From Pholis gunnellus (lineage: Eukaryota > Chordata > Actinopteri > Perciformes > Pholidae), in assembly GCA_910591455.2 (NCBI GenBank), contig OU342817.1, positions 3,665,980 through 3,729,979 on the forward strand: 64,000 nt of DNA. The letters run 5' to 3'. This document shows, in pieces, positions 58,141 through 64,000 of the stretch (positions within the stretch are counted from its first letter, which is position 1; every line of letters begins with the position of its first letter). The notes under the pieces were generated by a model that saw only the letters and a list, made by a program, of their open reading frames with translations, made no database searches and had not been told where the DNA came from. Both the position numbers and the translations under genes were made by a program.

Positions 58141-60344
58141 TCACTGGTAGCTTGAATTTGTTTTAACCCTTGGACAAAGCCAGGCTAGCTGTTTCCAGCC
58201 TTAAGGCCAAGTTAACCAAACAAATATTGATCGTCAACAAGCAAATTTCCCAAAATGTTGAGAAGCTTCAGAGAATAATAACAGGGAAAGAAAGAAGACT
58301 TGGATTACAGAGACGATTAGCTCACCGCTTTATCTGAAACCAGCTAGTGGCCGCCTGTAGTGACACAGAGCAGAGGATTGTGGGTCGTTGGGGTCCAACC
58401 ATTCTTCCCATCAGCAGAGCTGGACTGGGACCAGTCACATCACAGACTCTCTCAGCTCTGTGTAATCATCACCCATTTGACACAGTCTGAGCGTCTCGTC
58501 TAGAATAAGAATGAGGAAGATTAAAAAATACGAAGATGACGGCGAACCAAAGCCTCGTACCTGAAAGAATTATCAACGCCTCGACTCCCATCAATGTCCT
58601 CTCTGAGCCTCGCTAACACACAACAATTATCTCATTCGTGGCCGCTTTGCCTCCTCACATCTTCAGGCTGGTAATTTGCTTCCTTTCAGTGGTGAATTCC
58701 TGCTGTAAATCCTAAATATCAGCCAGTGTGTTGCAGGTTTACAGAGGCTGTATGGCACACAGCCCAGACCTGCTATTGATGTGTACAGCTTCTAGCGATG
58801 GAGCTAATAGGAGCTCAATGATTTTCGTGTGTGTGTTTCTAATGCTTAATCTCATGGGAATCCTGTTCCCTGATATACGAGGTCAGGTCCACGTAGTTTG
58901 TCATCACATCCTGTTTACTGACCTTTGATAAAACAAAGTAGAAATAAACCCTTTCAAACATCCTCTTTAGCCTTGACCTTCCTAAAATATGCTTATCCAA
59001 AACACACAAAGACATCCTTGTGAACTAAATCCAATCCTTTCTTTTCAGCTCCCTTTAAAGGCTGGAATGTGACAAAAGACACTGAATCGCTTTTGAGGTA
59101 ACTGAAGGAAAGCGTGTTAATTGCTTCGGCTGTTTTGGCACCGAAGGTTGAAAGACTTGTTTTCAAACGATAGCTTGTACCCCTGGTATTTTTAGAGAGG
59201 GATTGATTCATTCCCACTCTAGATTGAGAAGGCAGGGTCTGGTTTTTTTACTTTTTGATGGAGATTGAAAAGATAAATATAAATTCGTCCTGACATATCA
59301 TCATCAGCAGAGATGATTTGTCAGCTCTGACCGTTAAGTTTAAAGAAATAAATCTTATGGTTTCCCATATCAGCTGAGCTGCCCTTGGCTCTGACAAGCC
59401 TCATTACGCCCCTCAGTGAGAAACCAGCCGAAGGCCCTCGCTGATTTTCCTTGTCAAGGCCTGACTGGCAGGCTAATGGCCCTGCTGGCTAATTGTCGCT
59501 CATAAACTTCTTCTCCAGAGATTGAACATCATAAGTTCCTCATGTCAAGCAAGTCACAGTAATTGCAATAAAACAAGATGGATCATGTAAAAAGAATTTC
59601 ATTTTTTTAGCTGTTTTAAATACATTTAATTTTTTCTTACATGTATTATAATTTATAAAAATATTTTTCCCATTATCTTATTTTCTCATTGCACAGCTAC
59701 TGTGCTCCTCAGTTGCTCTGCTTCCAGTGCAGCTTGTTTTAAGTAGAGCTTTTATCCAATCAGATTTCACCTCTGTGTAATCTGAGTCTAATCTGAGTCT
59801 AAGAAGAGAGGCCCCAGGCCTGCAGACTCACCCAGTGCTTCCATGTGCAGTTTAAATTGAATGGGGACGATATTGTTGATTCAACCAATCAGATCTTTAG
59901 TTTGAGATTCATGGACGCACGGGACGGTGGTTCAGTGGTCTGCTGTGATGCTGGAGCTTCCTGGGATTGATTTGCACTCGCAGATGCCCCCAAAATGCCA
60001 AAGACACAGCACAAAACCTGCCCAATGGAATAGAGAAACATGAGATGGATCATTTTGGACATACAATGTTTTCATTGATGCACTTATATATTAATTATGA
60101 ACTTACTTTTGTCTCTTATAGCCATCTACACCTTAAGAATTATGTGTTGTATACATAAAAGTATAACTGAGTAAGTAACACTCTTAATAATCATATTTAT
60201 TAATGCATAAAATATAACTATTAAATAACATAAATAACTTGCCTCTGCTGTCTAGATTAAAAAATAAAAAGTGTAATCTTTGAATGAATGAATAAATATG
60301 CATATGTCTTTCACTATAATGGAGGAAAGAGATTGAAAGTTAAT

Positions 60345-60545
60345 TTAAAACTCAAATTTATTTTTATTGTTCAGTGTTAAATATCACATTATAGACCGAG
60401 CCCGAGCTCTCTAAGAAAACGAGGAAAAACTCCCCCAAATCCTGATCGCAGGAAAATGAGAAGAAACCTCGGGAAAGGCAATTCAGAGAGAGATCCCCTC
60501 TCCTCGGACGGCTGGGTGTGCTACAAGATCTGCAAAAGCAGGAGT
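60345..60545 (-). mobile_element. Teleost interspersed repeat 3' end
   Basis: On the minus strand: CCTTTCCCGAGGTTTCTTCT, GGGAGTTTTTCCTCGTTTTC, AGAGAGCTCGGGCTCGGTCT, then an AATAAAAATAAA tail. I recognise this series as a widespread fish repeat. The class is not assigned. Confidence 0.5.
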
Positions 60546-60644
60546 TCCTCATGTTCCCCTTCCTGTCAAAGAGGCAGAGCAGCGTTAGTATTTGAATGAC
60601 ACTTATGCATGATATTAGATAATATTAATATAATAATTCCAAAT
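60541..60644 (+). repeat. Short direct duplication, copy 1
   Basis: From GGAGTTCCTCATGTTCCCCT to AATATAATAATTCCAA. It is repeated almost exactly at 60695-60796 after a 50-bp spacer. Confidence 0.9.
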
Positions 60645-60694
60645 ACTAAAAGTCTGTTCTTTTGTAGCATAACCTCGTCCTGCTGAATGATGAA

Positions 60695-60796
60695 GGAGTT
60701 CCTCACGTTCTCCTTCCTGTCAAAGAGGGAGCAGCGTTAGTATTTGAATGACACTTATGCATGATATTAGATAATATTAATATAATAATTCCAATT
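60695..60796 (+). repeat. Short direct duplication, copy 2
   Basis: Same unit with CACGTTCTCC for CATGTTCCCC and a 2-bp deletion in GAGGCAGAGCAGC. The near identity suggests a recent local event. Confidence 0.9.
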
Positions 60797-61884
60797 ATTG
60801 CCATATACATTAAAAACAAAGATGTTTTGTTTTACATTGTTGCCCCTTTCTTCTGATAATGTTCGTCAGATAATTGACTTTAATTTTAACGACTACTACT
60901 TTAAACGCTGCAGATTCACTCAGACATTTTGTTCTCCACCCAACACAGACATTAAAGAGTTAAAGACCACATAAAGCACTCTAATTGGAGCATTTATGTT
61001 CATTCCCTCACTAAGAGGATGCGGTGACAAAGCCCTAACAGATTAAAGACAAGCTTTTCCTCACAGCCACACTGCTAACTGCCTGTTTAATGCATTCTTT
61101 CTTTTCAGATTTTCATCTTGTTGCATATCAGATGGTCACTCACACGGAAAGTAAAGAAGGGACACTTGAATCTGTTCCTGGTTGTTATTGAGATTACGTC
61201 CTCCGTCCTCCTCGTTGAGTTGTTGCTGGTGTGTTTCATGGAGGCAGTTTAACATTCAGCGTCTGTCCTTAGAGATAGAGGAGGCTTCACACAGAACTTT
61301 GATTACATTTTAGAAACAGAAATCTCAGGCTGAGAGGTACTCATACTACTAGTGTTCTGAGTAACCGCTTCAGATTTAGTTGTATATTTAATTAATTTAG
61401 ATTCAAACTTCTTAAATCTCTGATTAGGAAAAGTTTTGAACATCTTCATCTCCTCCCGGTAGATCAAAGGGGCACTGTGGTTGTTTTCTGTGAACTCTGC
61501 AGATTGAAACAAGCTGAGCTGAACGGAAGAGTCACATTGCAGTTTTATTACAGCGAGTCCTTTTCCCCCGGTGAAAATCATACAGTATATCTTCCACTTA
61601 ACCAGCCATGATAGTTAGCAGGGAGATGGCAGCAAGCCTCGTCACCAGGAAACAATGTTGGCATTGTACGTTTCTGAAAACCACGGACACGTTAAGGTGA
61701 CGCAGTATACCGAGCGACCGTGATTGAAAGTTACGTGATACAAGAAGAGAGAAAGTTCACTGAGGATGGTGGTCGATGGGACAAACAAACACGGGACTTT
61801 CACCCAGGAGACCGCTGTTTGTGTCCCGTGTGAAACCACAAGTCAACGCTCGTCCGCTGAGGATGGTTGCGGTTGTTATGTTGT

Positions 61885-61960
61885 CACGTTATTATTTGAA
61901 CACAAACGGGGTCTTTTTTTTAACCTTAACCAAGTAGTTTTGTTGCCTGAACCTAAACAC
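61885..61960 (+). repeat. Interspersed repeat, partner of 55150-55220
   Basis: Same unit as 55150-55220, with a T-run replacing part of the CTTTTCC segment. Confidence 0.45.
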
Positions 61961-62677
61961 TTATTTCACAACATTTACCACGCGGCATTGTGCGTTTTCT
62001 GTAAGCGTGATACAAAACGTAGTAATGAAACATGTCTTTGGTTCAGAAATGTAAAAATTGCAGAAAAAATTTAAAAATAAAGTCTGAGCACTGGGTTGTG
62101 TCTGCAGCTGGAGATTTGTATGTATCAGTTATTACACCAAAGCTTATAATTATCTTCCATTTCAGTCTCTTCCTCGGCTCATTAACCAGTCCGAGATGAC
62201 TGAGAGGGAGTTTGTTTGTTGCTGTGCTGACAGATGTTTCCAGCTGGAACACTGTCATGTTGGCAGAATGTCTGTGTGGTCTGTTGAAACACCAGTCGAC
62301 ACAAACACCCACAGCTCCACATCACAGCTCTGGTAGCCAGCTGTAAGGGTGTCAAAGGTTCACATTCATACATGGCTTGTCCTGCCTTTTCTGCTTCAGT
62401 TAATTATCATGCAGACCGGTGACTGTTTGTGGTATTTGGAAATGTGGACTTAGTGTCAATGTATCATTAAAGAGGAAACAAAAGTTGGCAAAGTTAACAA
62501 TTAACTGCACTTAAACCGTGAAGTGCAGTTCATTCTGTCAACTCCTTAGACTTATAAATATACTCAACAGTTTATAATTAAAACTCTAAAATAAAAAAAT
62601 GTTGACCTCCTACTATAGAAAAATTACAATGGAACGCCACTCAAGTTCAGATCCTGTAAACTCAGCGTGAAGACATA

Positions 62678-62697
62678 AGAAGAAGAAGAAGAAGAAA
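62678..62697. repeat. (AGA)n microsatellite
   Basis: 20 bp of AGA repeats. Confidence 0.9.
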
Positions 62698-62974
62698 GAC
62701 TCCAGAAGGAATGGTGAAACAAAACAAAAATCCCCTTTGAAGACGTGGGCCGTGAATCAGCATCACAGTTCAGCACCAGAGCGTCATGAATCCCGACTTT
62801 GTCTGCAGCCGCCTGTCAGTACAGAGAAGTTGTTGTGTTTTGGAAATGGGAACCTTGTTATGTTTGATTCAGCGTGAAGTAATTTAACAACATTTATCCA
62901 CGGAGAAGTATTTGAGCTCTGAACACCAGAGATCAACAAGGAGAGCTTTTTTGTATGTTCGGAGCTGCAGAGTA

Positions 62975-62975
<1 letters not shown>

Positions 62976-63015
<40 letters not shown>
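62976..63015. repeat. (CA)n microsatellite
   Basis: 40 bp of AC repeats. Confidence 0.97.
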
Positions 63016-63017
<2 letters not shown>

Positions 63018-63639
63018 AACGGGCTCCGTGGGAGAACATTTGATGCAGGCTTCATATTTGATGACTCTTGATGCGATAAACGGAGCGCAGGGAAACGTGA
63101 GAATCCCCGATGAGCAGCAAAAGCAGAGCTGAACTAGCTGCTAATAGGACTTAAAGGGTTTCTCTCCACCCGCTGCAACACATACTGTTACTCTCCCTCT
63201 TAGAGATCAACTTGGGTTCATTTGTACAGCCCAGTGAGCACTAACCCGGATTTCAACGTTGATATTTGGTTTAAATCGCGGTGAAATCGGGTCTGAACGT
63301 CTTAGACCTATTTTCACCCTCATTTCAACCGGCTAAATTACGGTTACAATATCAACGTGTCACAAAACACCAATTTCTTTTAAAATATTGATGGTGTGTT
63401 CAGTTGTAGGTTGAAAGAGACGCGATTTTGGTTACTTTAAACTTATTTCTCCAAAATGATATTATGCTGGCCGTTGATATGTGGTCTATACGAAGACGCG
63501 ATTTCAACGCATTTAATGTTTCATATAAAACGTCATAAATATGGAACTATAGACTCTGTGCTGTCAACAAGAAGCTCCCAGGACATCATCATCTGGTCCG
63601 TTAAATACATTACTTTTAAATCAGACAGTTTGCTTACAG

Positions 63640-63790
63640 CTGTAACGCGCATGCGCAAGTCCTCTACGCCACAGTCTGGAGCTTCGACTGCACCGCCAGA
63701 GACGAACAGCAGCAGACACGTTGCGGCTCCAGAGCATCGAGAAACGGGCTACTAAACCCAAGGCTTAACGCTCCACATACTTTGTAAGTA
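63640..63790 (+). promoter_or_regulatory. Candidate promoter / first exon with NRF1-type site
   Basis: CGCGCATGCGCA at 63646-63657 fits the NRF1 palindrome (YGCGCAYGCGCR). About 120 bp of CpG-containing sequence follows, and then a donor-like GTAAGTA at 63784. This could be a TATA-less promoter with a noncoding first exon reading to the right, out of the window. It could also be the 5' end of a transposon, because repeat-like sequence with CGGATTTCAACG motifs precedes it at 63240-63400. Confidence 0.3.
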
Positions 63791-64000
63791 CATTGACTAT
63801 TTTAAACCTTAAATTATAACCATTTCTTTCACTTTATGCTGCCCACACGATACTGGATGGGCTGCTCGTTCTGGCATGCTAGCTTGTAACGTTAGCATGC
63901 CAACTTAGCACGTGCTGCTGCGACGATACAAATTAAACGTAAAAAGTAAACTTAAATAGTCTCCCAGACTTTAATGTACAGTATGTGTATGTTTGGTGTT

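Overview
This window is vertebrate nuclear DNA, almost certainly from a percomorph-type teleost. It has long introns with consensus GT-AG splice sites, many (CA)n and (GA)n microsatellites, a Rex3-like LINE relic, and several interspersed repeats that I recognise from memory as common in teleosts. There is no prokaryotic or viral gene organisation.

The only protein-coding gene I can support is the 5' portion of a contactin-associated protein (CNTNAP/Caspr) gene on the minus strand. Five coding exons (40366-40450, 16797-16907, 6891-7084, 2859-3006, 2085-2291) join in phase to encode 248 residues. These are a signal peptide, a complete F5/8-type-C (discoidin) domain from C31 to C177, and the first half of laminin-G domain 1. 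Wording is closest, from memory, to the CNTNAP3/CNTNAP4 group, so I call it cntnap4-like. The rest of the gene (exon 6 onward) lies beyond position 1. Introns 1 to 4 are about 23.5 kb, 9.7 kb, 3.9 kb and 0.57 kb.

Intron 1 contains four intact-looking tRNA-Leu(UAA) genes (19776-19858 on plus; 23427-23509, 26117-26199 and 26512-26594 on minus). They sit in a patchwork of local direct and inverted duplications between about 19.6 and 26.9 kb. Two of them are identical and lie in inverted orientation. None has a canonical Pol III T4 terminator close to its 3' end.

The 23 kb right of the first exon (40.7-64 kb) is 5' of the CNTNAP gene, and I recognise no coding exon there. It holds microsatellites, MITE-like DNA transposons, LTR-like fragments, a nested insertion and a short direct duplication. 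At the extreme right a CpG-containing stretch with an NRF1-type palindrome (63646-63657) may be a promoter reading out of the window.

I found no new defence, mobile or biosynthetic system. The most unusual structure is the duplicated tRNA-Leu cluster inside intron 1.
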